A stretch of DNA of 22,675 nt from DATLOJ01 sp035536315 (GCA_035536315.1 DATLOJ010000127.1:1-22675), one strand, 5' to 3'. Shown: positions 7,414 through 15,444, counted from the first letter of the stretch. The notes: a model not told the origin generated them from the letters alone. Translations and numbers: made by a program.

Positions 7414-9710
7414 GCCGCCTGCTCGACCTTCTTCGCAGGTTCCGATGGAGGCTCCTGCTCCATGTCTTCGGTCTTGCGGCTCTTCGACACGTAGAACGCC
7501 CCGGCAAGAATCACCAGCCCGACCAGAACGATGCCGACTCTGAACGGCATGTTTGGCCTCTGGTTCACCAAAACGACAACCGGCACCGCTACCAGGAGCG
7601 CGACGAGATTCATGACCTTGATCAGTGGGTTGAGGGCCGGGCCCGCTGTGTCCTTGAACGGGTCGCCGACTGTGTCGCCGATGACGCTGGCGGTGTGACT
7701 GTCCGAGCCCTTCCCGCCGTAAGCGCCGTCCTCGATGAACTTCTTGGCGTTGTCCCACGCGCCACCGGAGTTGGAGAGCATGACTGCGAGAAGCTGGCCA
7801 CAAAGAATCACTCCACCGAGGAAGGCGCCGAGCGCCTCGGCGCCGAGCGCGAACCCGACGACGATAGGCGTGACAACCGCGATAAGGCCCGGAGTCGCGA
7901 GCTCGGCAAGCGATGCCTTCGTCACGATGTCCACGACCCTGGCGTAATCGGGCTTGACTGTTCCTTCCATGATTCCCGGGTCACGGAACTGCCTGCGAAC
8001 TTCCTGCACCACCGAGAAGGCCGTCCGCCCAACCGCCCTGATCGTCAGCGACGAGAACATGAACGGAACCGCGCCGCCGATCAGAAGGCCGATGAGAACC
8101 TCGGGCCGGTCGATGCGAATAGAGAAGTCCTCGAATATGCGCACGCCGGTGCCGATGATGGCGTCGCGGAACGAACCGAACAGCGACGTGGCTGCGATAA
8201 CCGCAGTCGCAATAGCCAACCCTTTTGTGATTGCTTTCGTGGTGTTTCCGACCGCGTCGAGGCTGGTCATGATCTCGTCGGCCCGGCCCCCGAGTCCACC
8301 GGACATCTCTGCGACTCCGTGGGCGTTGTCTGAGATCGGGCCGAAGGTATCCATCGAAACGATTACTCCGACCGTCGTCAGCATGCCCATACCGGTGAGG
8401 GCGATCATGTAAAGAGCTTTTGCCTCGTCGCCTCCGCCGAGAAGAAGCGCACCGACGATTGCACCGGCGATGGCCAGGATCGACCAGACGGTCGATTCGA
8501 GACCGACGGCAAAGCCGGAGATGATCGTCGTTGCGGGCCCGGTCTGAGTCGATCTTGCGATCTCTCTAACCGGAGCGCGCTCGGTGGAGGTGTAGTACTC
8601 GGTGAGGTAGTGGATCACTGCTGCGAGCACGAGCCCGATCAGAACCGCCCATGCGGGAGCCCAGTCGACCTCGCCTCCGGGCCGGAAGTAAACGTATGTC
8701 AGGCCGAAGACGAGAACAGCCGACAGCACTGCCGACGAGAAGAAACCTCGGTTGATCGATTTCATTCCGCTCTCGCCTTCCTTGCGGGGCGAGACCATGT
8801 AGATGCCGAAGATCGAAGTGATGACTCCAATGGCGCGAACGAGCAGCGGGAACATCACGCCGATTGCCGCGCCACGGGGGCCAAGGGCGCCGTAAGCGGT
8901 GAAACCAAGAATCAACGAAGCAACAAGGGTGACCTCGTAAGACTCGAAGATGTCGGCGGCCATACCCGCGCAGTCGCCGACGTTGTCGCCGACGTTGTCT
9001 GCGATGGTGGCGGCGTTGCGAGGGTCGTCCTCGGGGATGTTCTGCTCGATCTTGCCGACGAGGTCTGCGCCAACGTCTGCGGCCTTGGTGAAGATTCCTC
9101 CACCGACCCGCATGAACATGGCAAGCAGGGCGCCACCGAATCCAAACCCGACCAGGACGGTAGTTGCGTCACCTTTGAAGATAAGAAAGATCGCGGCAGC
9201 TCCGAGGAGTCCGAGACCGACGGTGAACATTCCACACACGCCACCAGCCCTGAACGCAATCGTCAGGGCCTTCTTCGAGGACTCCTGGGCTGCGTTGGCG
9301 ACGCGAACGTTCGCACGCACAGCGGTGGTCATCCCGATGAATCCGATCGCTGCGCTGAAACCTGCGCCCAGAAGGAACGCAATCGAGCGGGCGACCTTGA
9401 TGATGGTCTCGTCGGCTTTCACCGCGCCTGCCGGGAGGAAGAAAAGGCCAATAGTGAGAAGGATCACGAAAAGGGACAAAGTCGAGAATTGTCTTCTGAG
9501 GTATGCGTTCGAGCCTTCCTGGATCGCCCGAGAGATTTCCTTCATCTTTTCGGTTCCCTCCGGCGCAGAAAGAACCTGCGCCCGCAGGTAAAAGGCGACG
9601 CCCAGCGCGAGAACTGAGATTGCGAGGATGACCCACAGGGCCGTCTCCTCGAGCGAGTTGAGCGTCACATCGAGCGACTTACCTTCTGCAGCCAGCGCGA
9701 GTGTGGACAT
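7410..9710 (-). CDS. hppA: Membrane-bound proton-translocating pyrophosphatase, K+-independent type
   Basis: 766-residue integral membrane pyrophosphatase that couples PPi hydrolysis to proton export. The substrate site is seen in DVGADLVGKIE (212-222), DNVGDNVGDCAGMAAD (238-253), DTFGPISDNAHG and the C-terminal DTVGDPFKDTAGPALNP. About 16 hydrophobic segments are present, as in the family. K492 in GNTTKAITKG replaces the alanine of K+-dependent enzymes; in this family lysine there marks potassium independence. The tail ends in a short charged stretch. ATG 9710 is chosen because GGGAGG lies 10 nt upstream and the protein then starts at the usual place; the frame extends to 9776 without support. 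It lies downstream of bldG on the same strand with 142 bp between, and converges on the permease gene with overlapping stop codons. Confidence 0.96.
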   Translation of the reverse strand: MSTLALAAEGKSLDVTLNSLEETALWVILAISVLALGVAFYLRAQVLSAPEGTEKMKEISRAIQEGSNAYLRRQFSTLSLFVILLTIGLFFLPAGAVKADETIIKVARSIAFLLGAGFSAAIGFIGMTTAVRANVRVANAAQESSKKALTIAFRAGGVCGMFTVGLGLLGAAAIFLIFKGDATTVLVGFGFGGALLAMFMRVGGGIFTKAADVGADLVGKIEQNIPEDDPRNAATIADNVGDNVGDCAGMAADIFESYEVTLVASLILGFTAYGALGPRGAAIGVMFPLLVRAIGVITSIFGIYMVSPRKEGESGMKSINRGFFSSAVLSAVLVFGLTYVYFRPGGEVDWAPAWAVLIGLVLAAVIHYLTEYYTSTERAPVREIARSTQTGPATTIISGFAVGLESTVWSILAIAGAIVGALLLGGGDEAKALYMIALTGMGMLTTVGVIVSMDTFGPISDNAHGVAEMSGGLGGRADEIMTSLDAVGNTTKAITKGLAIATAVIAATSLFGSFRDAIIGTGVRIFEDFSIRIDRPEVLIGLLIGGAVPFMFSSLTIRAVGRTAFSVVQEVRRQFRDPGIMEGTVKPDYARVVDIVTKASLAELATPGLIAVVTPIVVGFALGAEALGAFLGGVILCGQLLAVMLSNSGGAWDNAKKFIEDGAYGGKGSDSHTASVIGDTVGDPFKDTAGPALNPLIKVMNLVALLVAVPVVVLVNQRPNMPFRVGIVLVGLVILAGAFYVSKSRKTEDMEQEPPSEPAKKVEQAA

Positions 9711-9852
9711 GCGAGCTAGACCTCCCGTTTCATATGTCGGAAATTTCGGGGCTGAACAAGGGGCCCCGGGGCCCAAAGCCCGGCGGGATTATGCCACCTT
9801 CTGACTGGGTGTCCCGGCTGGATCGGTCCGGGACCATGTGAAGGGCTTAGGG
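9711..9852 (-). promoter_or_regulatory. hppA leader: candidate -10, two hairpins, ribosome-binding site
   Basis: Read on the minus strand after the bldG stop. A hairpin with 7-bp arms GTCCCGG/CCGGGAC and 10-nt loop (9834-9811) could end bldG transcription, although no T-run follows. CATAAT (9793-9788) is a possible -10 for hppA with no good -35. A perfect 14-bp GC palindrome, GGGCCCCGGGGCCC (9774-9761), would lie near the 5' end of the mRNA. GGGAGG (9726-9721) is the ribosome-binding site. Whether hppA has its own promoter or is read from bldG is not decided by the sequence. Confidence 0.35.
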
Positions 9853-10194
9853 CTAGGAGCTGCCCTTGGCAGCTTCCTCGACCGTGTCGTAGATGGGGAA
9901 GACCTTCGTGAGGCCGGTGATCCGGAAGATCTTCAGGATCTTCTCCTTGGTGCAGACAACCGAAAGGGTTCCCTCGTGCATCTTCACGCGCTTCAGGCCC
10001 GCTACGAGAACCCCGAGGCCGGTCGAATCGAGGAAATCGACCCCTTCGAGACTGACAATGATGTTGTGCTCACCCTGATCGACGAGATCGATGAGCTTTT
10101 CTCTGATCTTGGGGGCCGTAAATACGTCCACCTCACCGCTTACCTTGAGAAGTGAGGCATCCCCGGCCTTTTCAACCTCGACATTCAGATCCAT
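9853..10194 (-). CDS. bldG: BldG/RsbV-like anti-sigma-factor antagonist (STAS domain)
   Basis: 113-residue single STAS-domain protein. In partner-switching systems such proteins bind an anti-sigma factor and release a sigma factor, until a kinase phosphorylates a conserved serine. That serine is S57 in GVDFLDSTGLGVLV, the same number as in Streptomyces BldG (from memory), and the C-terminal block KILKIFRITGLTKVFPIYDT is very BldG-like. The start is ATG 10194, with AGAGGGG about 10 nt upstream. It is divergent from the lipoprotein-LCP unit across 145 bp. In Streptomyces bldG is followed by an anti-sigma-factor gene; here hppA follows directly and no kinase or sigma gene is in the window, so the partners must be elsewhere. 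Confidence 0.9.
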   Translation of the reverse strand: MDLNVEVEKAGDASLLKVSGEVDVFTAPKIREKLIDLVDQGEHNIIVSLEGVDFLDSTGLGVLVAGLKRVKMHEGTLSVVCTKEKILKIFRITGLTKVFPIYDTVEEAAKGSS

Positions 10195-10252
10195 GACTCA
10201 AGTTCCCCTCTCAAAAGACTTCGCAAGCTATTACCCAAACGAGACGGGGGAC

Positions 10253-10258
10253 ATTCTA
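10253..10258 (-). promoter_or_regulatory. Candidate -10 element for bldG
   Basis: TAGAAT on the minus strand matches five of six -10 positions and would start transcription near 10246, giving a leader of about 50 nt with the AGAGGGG ribosome-binding site. The expected -35 position shows only a weak TAATTC, so an alternative sigma factor or an activator is possible. A GGGTAAT further down the leader recalls the -10 of stress-sigma promoters, but has no matching -35. Confidence 0.3.
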
Positions 10259-10303
10259 CTGATCGCTGGAGCGTTGAATTACCGTGCCTGAATTGGCCCT
10301 GGT

Positions 10304-10332
10304 TTGAGGTTCTGGCGTCTGGCGTAAACAAT
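10304..10332 (+). promoter_or_regulatory. Candidate promoter for the lipoprotein-LCP unit (leaderless)
   Basis: TTGAGG (10304-10309), a 17-nt spacer and AACAAT (10327-10332) form a moderate promoter, with four of six matches in each box. The ATG at 10340 follows the -10 by 7 nt. The purine run AGGGG is only 2 nt from the ATG, too close for a ribosome-binding site, so a leaderless mRNA is likely. Confidence 0.4.
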
Positions 10333-10339
10333 AGGGGCG

Positions 10340-10975
10340 ATGTCTAGAAAGGTTCGCTTCGCCATAGCCCTGCTCGCCGTCGTTTTCGTCGCGGTCAGTT
10401 GCAAGGACGGGGCACCCATTATCGGCAAGAAGAAGCAGGACTCGACCAAGGCCCACATCCAAATCGTCCAGGTCCTAGCCGCAGACACAAATGACCGGCC
10501 CGAAGCGGCAGACAAGGCCAATCAGGAGAGTCAGAAGATCAAGCAGGCCCTCGATCGTTATTACCAGGCGGCATTTCTCGATCCGGGGAAGCAGCTCGAC
10601 TTAAATCCGCACTTCACTGCGGAAGCCCAACCGGGCCTGCCCCCGAACGTCGGAGCACTTGCTCTTGGCGACATCGCTCCCAAGCTCGAGCGAGTCGTTC
10701 CCAAGAAGCAGGAAGCAACGAAGGTAAGCTTTCTGATCGAGGAGGACCTGAGTGCTCCCGTTGCCATTGCGACGGTTCTGTTCGAAGCTACGGGTGAGGC
10801 CAAGGAAAAGGCCGACGGCCCGGTCGCCATCACCCACAACGCCACTTTCTGGTTCCAGCCCGAAGGTGACGGCTACAAGATCTCTGCGTACACAGTCGAG
10901 CTAAAAGCCGACACCGAGACGAAGAAGGCAGCGTTTGGTGTTCCGGCCGGCGAACTATCGGGAGGACGGCTATGA
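10340..10975 (+). CDS. Predicted lipoprotein of unknown function, coupled to LCP gene
   Basis: 211-residue exported protein not matched to a named family. The first 21 residues form a lipoprotein-type signal: MSRKVRF, a hydrophobic core, then AVSC with C21 as lipidation site. A charged segment (GKKKQDSTKAH) follows, then a mixed alpha/beta region. A helix around ESQKIKQALDRYYQAAFLDP and later strands (ATKVSFLIEEDLSAPVAIATVLFEA ... NATFWFQPEGDGYKISAYTV) suggest a small extracellular sensor or scaffold fold, but this is a guess. Its TGA overlaps the LCP start codon as ATGA, so the two are translationally coupled. That suggests a shared task at the cell envelope, perhaps in cell-wall polymer attachment. 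Confidence 0.8.
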   Translation: MSRKVRFAIALLAVVFVAVSCKDGAPIIGKKKQDSTKAHIQIVQVLAADTNDRPEAADKANQESQKIKQALDRYYQAAFLDPGKQLDLNPHFTAEAQPGLPPNVGALALGDIAPKLERVVPKKQEATKVSFLIEEDLSAPVAIATVLFEATGEAKEKADGPVAITHNATFWFQPEGDGYKISAYTVELKADTETKKAAFGVPAGELSGGRL

Positions 10976-11922
10976 ACCAGCGAATTGCCGGTCCAGGAAG
11001 GGACATCACTGCGGTTCAGCGGCGGCGCCGGCGGCATCTGGTGATCGTTTCCCTCTTCATGCTCTGGGGCCTCGTCTTCTCGGCCGGGTACTGGCTCGCA
11101 GAGCCGTTCAAGGCGGACGCAGCGCAAGAGGCCGTGGGGATTCACAAGGTGCAGGGCGCGTCCTGGAAGCCCGAGCTCGGACAGCCGCTGTTCATCGCGG
11201 TTCTCGGGAGCGACGCCCGCAAAGGGCCGATCGACGGCGGCGGCGGGCGGTGCGACGCCATCCATATCGTCGCTATCAATCCGCAACAGAAGGCCGGAAC
11301 GATTCTCAACTTCCCGCGCGACTCCTGGGTGAACATTCCGGGCCACGGAACCCAAAAGATCAACTCGGCCTGCTCGTCGGGGGGAGGGCCACTGATGGTG
11401 GAAACCCTCAAGAACCTAACGGGTATTCCCATCCAGTACTACGTGATTACCGAGTTCAGCCACTTCATGGACATGGTCAATGAGCTCGGAGGAGTCGATG
11501 TGGTGATCCCGTACGCGATGAACGACACACCCTCGGCTGCGTTTTTCCCCGCCGGCCCCCGGCACCTCACAGGAGGAGAAGCCCTGGCCTTCAGCCGCAA
11601 CCGCAAGGGCACTCCCAACGGAGACTTTTCGAGGACTGAGAACCAGGGCGCCCTTCTAATCGCATCGCTCGCGAAGTTCAGAGCAGAAACTGCCGATCCG
11701 CATCGGATGTTCGACTTCATCAAAATCGCACGCCGGCACGCCGCCATAAGCGTCCCCGTGCCCGAGCTCGTCAAGCTGGGCCTTCTCGCCCGGGACATCG
11801 ATCCTGGGAGCGTCCTGAACCACAACATTCCCGGGTCGACCGGTTCGGCGGGTGGAGCCAGCGTCGTGCACCTGTCACCCGGGGACGCCTACGCACGAGT
11901 CGCAGACGACGCTATCTATTAG
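10972..11922 (+). CDS. LytR-CpsA-Psr (LCP) family cell-envelope transferase
   Basis: 316-residue membrane-anchored enzyme. LCP proteins transfer lipid-linked glycopolymers onto peptidoglycan. A basic cytosolic tail (QRRRRRH) precedes one membrane helix at about 23-43, then the extracellular LCP domain begins: FIAVLGSDAR (D81, R83), GGRCDAIHIVAI (R93, D95), ILNFPRDSWVNIP (R116, D117), KINSACSSGGGP, and the later LTGGEALAFSRNRK. These are the polyprenyl-phosphate and metal contact motifs of the family. It is at the short end of the family, with no C-terminal LytR_C domain. The ribosome-binding site GGGAGG lies 6 nt upstream of the ATG, which overlaps the lipoprotein stop by 4 nt. The TerC gene starts 21 nt downstream on the same strand. 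Confidence 0.93.
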   Translation: MNQRIAGPGRDITAVQRRRRRHLVIVSLFMLWGLVFSAGYWLAEPFKADAAQEAVGIHKVQGASWKPELGQPLFIAVLGSDARKGPIDGGGGRCDAIHIVAINPQQKAGTILNFPRDSWVNIPGHGTQKINSACSSGGGPLMVETLKNLTGIPIQYYVITEFSHFMDMVNELGGVDVVIPYAMNDTPSAAFFPAGPRHLTGGEALAFSRNRKGTPNGDFSRTENQGALLIASLAKFRAETADPHRMFDFIKIARRHAAISVPVPELVKLGLLARDIDPGSVLNHNIPGSTGSAGGASVVHLSPGDAYARVADDAIY

Positions 11923-11927
11923 AGCGC

Positions 11928-11933
11928 TAACTT
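11928..11933 (+). promoter_or_regulatory. Possible -10 element before the TerC gene
   Basis: TAACTT fits the relaxed TANNNT -10 pattern and ends 10 nt before the ATG at 11944, which has no Shine-Dalgarno sequence. No -35 was found. The 21-nt gap after the LCP stop also permits simple read-through, so a separate promoter is not certain. Confidence 0.25.
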
Positions 11934-11943
11934 CAACTAACGC

Positions 11944-12936
11944 ATGAGCAACGTTCTCTTGTACGGGGGTTTCATCGTCTTCGTTCTGACGATGCTGCTC
12001 CTGGACCTCAAGGTGTTCCACTCAGAGGCCAAGACACCGACTACGAAGGCATCGGCAAGCTGGGTGGCTGTTTGGGTTGGCCTCGCCGTCGTTTTCGGCG
12101 TGATCCTGTACTTCTGGAAGGGCGGCACGAGCGCGGGCCTCTACTTCACCGGGTACCTGATCGAGTACTCGCTGTCCGTCGACAACATGTTCGTCTTCAT
12201 CGTCATATTCACCTACTTCAGAGTCCCGCCGGCTTATCAGCACCAGGTTTTGTTCTACGGAATCCTCGGAGCAATCATCTTCCGCGGCATCTTCATCGCA
12301 CTCGGCGTAACCCTGATTCAAAGCTTCTCTTGGGTGCTCTACGTTTTCGGCGCGCTTCTCATATTCACCGCATACCGAATAGCCAAGGGGACCGAGGACG
12401 TAGAACCCGAGGACAACCCCGTCCTAAAGATCTTCCGGCGCTACTTCAGAACGACGACTAAGTACTACGGTCAGAAGCTGTTCACGGTAGAGAACGGGAA
12501 GCGGCTTGCGACGCCGCTGTTCGTTGTTCTTTTGATCATCGAGACCACCGATATCTTCTTTGCGATCGATTCGATCCCGGCGATCCTTGGGATCTTTCCC
12601 AACCCGCGCGACCCGGATCCGTTCATCGTTCTGACGTCGAACGTCTTTGCGATCCTGGGGCTGAGAGCTCTTTACTTCCTTCTGGCCGGAAGCATGAGTA
12701 AGTTCCATCTTCTGAAGTACGGCCTGTCGATAATCCTCGGCTTCGTTGGAGTGAAGATGATCCTCGCAGGGTTTCCTCACGAGTCCCGTTTTCACTTCGA
12801 GATTCCGATTTATGCGTCACTGGGATTCATCATCGGAGTGCTGGCGATCACCGTGATCGCATCGCTCAAGTTTCCGCCCTCGGTAACGGAGGAGCATCTT
12901 CCGGCCCCCGATCCCACGATCACCCCACCGGAGTAA
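11944..12936 (+). CDS. TerC/Alx-family membrane protein, probable metal (manganese) exporter
   Basis: 330-residue polytopic membrane protein of the TerC family, whose members (Alx, MeeF/MeeY, TerC) are tied to manganese export or tellurite resistance. Conserved acidic residues lie in membrane segments: D21 (LLLDLKVFH), E74, D80 and N81 (IEYSLSVDNMFVF), and E200, D203 and D209 (IIETTDIFFAIDSIPA). Eight or nine hydrophobic segments and a cytosolic loop at about 150-188 are visible; the tail is Pro-rich. Many terC-like genes are preceded by a yybP-ykoY manganese riboswitch; the 21-nt upstream gap here cannot hold one. The last 17 bp overlap the convergent livF gene. Family assignment is firm; the transported ion is inferred. 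Confidence 0.93.
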   Translation: MSNVLLYGGFIVFVLTMLLLDLKVFHSEAKTPTTKASASWVAVWVGLAVVFGVILYFWKGGTSAGLYFTGYLIEYSLSVDNMFVFIVIFTYFRVPPAYQHQVLFYGILGAIIFRGIFIALGVTLIQSFSWVLYVFGALLIFTAYRIAKGTEDVEPEDNPVLKIFRRYFRTTTKYYGQKLFTVENGKRLATPLFVVLLIIETTDIFFAIDSIPAILGIFPNPRDPDPFIVLTSNVFAILGLRALYFLLAGSMSKFHLLKYGLSIILGFVGVKMILAGFPHESRFHFEIPIYASLGFIIGVLAITVIASLKFPPSVTEEHLPAPDPTITPPE

Positions 12937-13669
12937 CGCCCGGCTCTACTTTCCCCAGGTAGGAGCTCAAGACCGCAGGATCGTTACGCACCGACGCTGC
13001 ACTGCCCTCGAGAGCAACGGCGCCGAGCTCCATCACGATCATCCGGTCCGACACCTTCGCTGCGGGCTTGACCAGCTTCTCCACCATCAAAATCGTCACG
13101 CCCTCCTGCTTGAGCTCGGCGATCAGGCCGAAGATCGAACGGGCTGCCAGGGGCGACAGGCCGAGGGTCGGCTCGTCCAGCAGCATCAGCTTGGGGCGTG
13201 CCATCAGCCCGCGCGCAATCGATAGCAGCTGCTGCTGTCCACCAGACAGGTTCCCTGCGGGCCGTTTTTTCAACACGTTCAGCTCCGGAAAGCGATCGAA
13301 AGCTTGTCCGATCGATCTCGAGACTCTGTTTCGATCCTTGCGGTAGTGGTACGCGCCCATCAGGAGGTTCTCCTCGACAGATTGGTCGGTGAACACCTGT
13401 CTGCCGGAAGGGACCGCCACGACTCCTCGCGGAACCAGCAAGTGGGGAGCCAGCCCACCGATCTCCTCACCCTGCAGGCGAACGTGTCCTGCCCGCGGCC
13501 TGAGGAGGCCCGCAATCGCTTTTAGAAGCGTGGACTTCCCGGCCCCGTTCGGACCCAGAATCGTTACGACCTCATGTTCGTCCACGCGAAGAGACACGTC
13601 GCGAAGAACGTCGAACCCCGGTAGGTACCCGGCCCGGAGGGCATCGACTTCGAGAAGGTTGTAGCTCAT
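12920..13669 (-). CDS. livF: Branched-chain amino acid-type ABC transporter ATPase, LivF
   Basis: 249-residue ATP-binding subunit of a HAAT-family importer (leucine/isoleucine/valine, amide or urea type). Walker A GPNGAGKS is at 39-46, the signature LSGGQQQ at 141-147, and Walker B LMLLDEP at 161-167, followed by TLGLSPLAA, which is typical of LivF. The LivF fingerprint usually read as VPEGR is VPSGR here (87-90), a conservative oddity. The ATG overlaps the stop of the fused LivM-LivG gene as ATGA, and no clear ribosome-binding site is present, so translation is probably coupled. It is the last gene of the operon, and its 3' end overlaps the TerC gene by 17 bp, leaving no room for a terminator between them. 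Confidence 0.95.
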   Translation of the reverse strand: MSYNLLEVDALRAGYLPGFDVLRDVSLRVDEHEVVTILGPNGAGKSTLLKAIAGLLRPRAGHVRLQGEEIGGLAPHLLVPRGVVAVPSGRQVFTDQSVEENLLMGAYHYRKDRNRVSRSIGQAFDRFPELNVLKKRPAGNLSGGQQQLLSIARGLMARPKLMLLDEPTLGLSPLAARSIFGLIAELKQEGVTILMVEKLVKPAAKVSDRMIVMELGAVALEGSAASVRNDPAVLSSYLGKVEPGVTPVG

Positions 13670-15444
13670 CGGGTTTGCTGCTCGGTCTCGTCCGGGGAGC
13701 CGAGGTACGCGTCGACGACCCGGCTGTTCAGACGAACCTCATCAGGGGTTCCGGTTGCGATGGTCCTTCCTTCGTCGAGAACCGTCACCCGGTCTGAAAC
13801 CGACATGACCAGCTCTACGTGATGGTCGACGAGCAGAATTCCGACACCGCAGGCCGCAAGCCGCCGCAGCAGCTGAACGAGCTCCTTGACTTCTTGCTCA
13901 TTCCTTCCCGCAGCGGGCTCGTCGAGAATCAAAAAGCGCGGCTCGCCCGCAAGAGCGCGAGCGATGTCGAGCCTGCGAAGCTGCCCATAGGAAAGTGATG
14001 CCGCTCCCTCAGCCGAGCGGTCCTCGAGCCCAACAGCGGCAAGAGCCTCCGCAGCACGGCGCTGCGCGCCACGGTCGTGTGCACGAGAAGACGGAAGCCG
14101 AAGAACGCACGCAATCGGACTCGCCGGCGATTCCCTGACGGCTCCGAGAGCCGCAAGCTCCAGCACCGAGAAGCTCGGCATCGTGTGAATCGATTGGAAA
14201 GTGCGTCCGACTCCGGCCCCCGCCACCAGATGGGGGGGGAGGCCGGAGAGACTCCTGCCGTCGATGCCCACCGTGCCCGCGTCGGGCTTCAACACTGCGG
14301 TGACGCAGTCGACCAGGGTCGTCTTCCCGCTTCCGTTCGGTCCTATCAGCGCGTGAATCTCTCCTGGCGTCACTTTCAGCGACACCTCGGAAAGGGCGCG
14401 CACCTCGCCGAAGCTCTTGCTGAGTCCCTCGATTGTCAGCAGCCCAGAAGCCGAGGCGGGCGTATGCGCGTCTGGCGCAGGATCCTTTTCTTCGGTCTTC
14501 TTCCAATTTGGCTGAAGCGACCCGAGTCCGTTCCTGCCCTTTCTGCGCGCGACTCCTGCTATCCCGTCTGGCATGAAGAACAGCGCCGCAAGAGCAAGGG
14601 GGCCGAGATAAAGAAGCTCGCGTCTGTCAACAAACGGCAGAATCAACGGGGGAGCCAACAGCATGATCGCCGCGGCCCCCGATCCCGTCGGCGAGGAGAT
14701 TCCTCCCAGGATGCAAGCGGCAATAAGGGCCAGCGAAAGATTGAGATCGAAGAATGGCGGAGCAAGGAAGCCTTCCTTGTGGGCGAAGACAGCGCCGGCG
14801 AGGCCGCACATTCCGGCGGACAAACAGAAAACCCAAAGCTTGGCTCCGAAGACGCCGACGCCCGAGACTGCGGCCGTCACCTCTGAATCCTTGACCGCAG
14901 CGAGCGATCTGCCAATTCTGGATCGCTTCAGGTTGTCTGCGCCAATGAGCAACAAACAAAAGACCGCGGCCGCAACCCACACGTAGTCGGCGGGAATCAG
15001 CTCTGTTCCCAAGATGGAGATTGAGGGAACGTCGACAAGGCCGGAGTCACCGCCGGTGCCTTCGAGCTCGGAAACGACTCTTAGGAAGATGTATCCGCCC
15101 GCAATCGTCACGAGCGCAAGGAACTGGCCCCTGATCCGCAAAGCGGGTGCGCCCAGAAGCAAACCGGCAACTGCCGCAGCCGCGACTCCGGCAACGACGC
15201 ACAGCACGATCGGAAGCCCTGACCTCGCCGCGAGCACACCGGATGTGTACGCACCAACACCCATCAGCGCTGCATGACCAAGGGAGACCTGGCCGCTGAG
15301 GCCGGTCAGTAGAGATAGAGCAACTGCAACGGTCGCAAGGATAAGAACGGTTCCCCACAGGTCGGCGAGCAGATGAAAGCGCATGAAAGCGGTGGCTCCC
15401 AGGACCGACGCCGACAGAAGAAGGGGGGCCGGGTTACGCGGCAT
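13666..15444 (-). CDS. Fused LivM permease - LivG ATPase of HAAT importer
   Basis: 592-residue fusion of two normally separate subunits. Residues 1-300 are a LivM-type permease (LLTGLSGQVSLGHAALMGVGAY at 46-67, ILGGISSPTGS at 246-256, about eight membrane segments). Residues 300-335 form a polar Pro/Glu-rich linker. From 336 a full LivG-type ATPase follows: Walker A GPNGSGKT (368-375), FQSIHTMPSFSVLEL (416-430), signature LSYGQLR (484-490), Walker B FLILDEP (504-510) and H-loop H541. The joining region reads in frame with no frameshift. The ATG at 15444 overlaps livH by 11 bp and has GGAAGAGG 6 nt upstream. Such fusions occur in some bacterial lineages; here it fixes a one-to-one LivM:LivG ratio. 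Confidence 0.94.
   Translation of the reverse strand: MPRNPAPLLLSASVLGATAFMRFHLLADLWGTVLILATVAVALSLLTGLSGQVSLGHAALMGVGAYTSGVLAARSGLPIVLCVVAGVAAAAVAGLLLGAPALRIRGQFLALVTIAGGYIFLRVVSELEGTGGDSGLVDVPSISILGTELIPADYVWVAAAVFCLLLIGADNLKRSRIGRSLAAVKDSEVTAAVSGVGVFGAKLWVFCLSAGMCGLAGAVFAHKEGFLAPPFFDLNLSLALIAACILGGISSPTGSGAAAIMLLAPPLILPFVDRRELLYLGPLALAALFFMPDGIAGVARRKGRNGLGSLQPNWKKTEEKDPAPDAHTPASASGLLTIEGLSKSFGEVRALSEVSLKVTPGEIHALIGPNGSGKTTLVDCVTAVLKPDAGTVGIDGRSLSGLPPHLVAGAGVGRTFQSIHTMPSFSVLELAALGAVRESPASPIACVLRLPSSRAHDRGAQRRAAEALAAVGLEDRSAEGAASLSYGQLRRLDIARALAGEPRFLILDEPAAGRNEQEVKELVQLLRRLAACGVGILLVDHHVELVMSVSDRVTVLDEGRTIATGTPDEVRLNSRVVDAYLGSPDETEQQTR

Noticed and set aside
7239..8333. 364-codon plus-strand open frame opposite hppA
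   Set aside because: It runs through the end of the permease and antisense to the clearly conserved pyrophosphatase; composition is Arg/Asp/His-rich, as usual for shadow frames in GC-rich DNA.
8610..9617. 335-codon plus-strand open frame opposite hppA
   Set aside because: Fully antisense to hppA, with highly charged low-complexity translation and no start signal.
9761..9774. GC palindrome as a recombination or attachment site
   Set aside because: No integrase, transposase or matching second copy was seen in the window; it is more simply an RNA hairpin or regulator site.
9711..9776. 22-residue N-terminal extension of the pyrophosphatase
   Set aside because: It would cover the GGGAGG site and the GC palindrome and adds a non-hydrophobic Pro/Gly stretch not expected in the family.
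11923..11943. yybP-ykoY manganese riboswitch upstream of the TerC gene
   Set aside because: Only 21 nt separate it from the LCP gene and no such fold is possible there.
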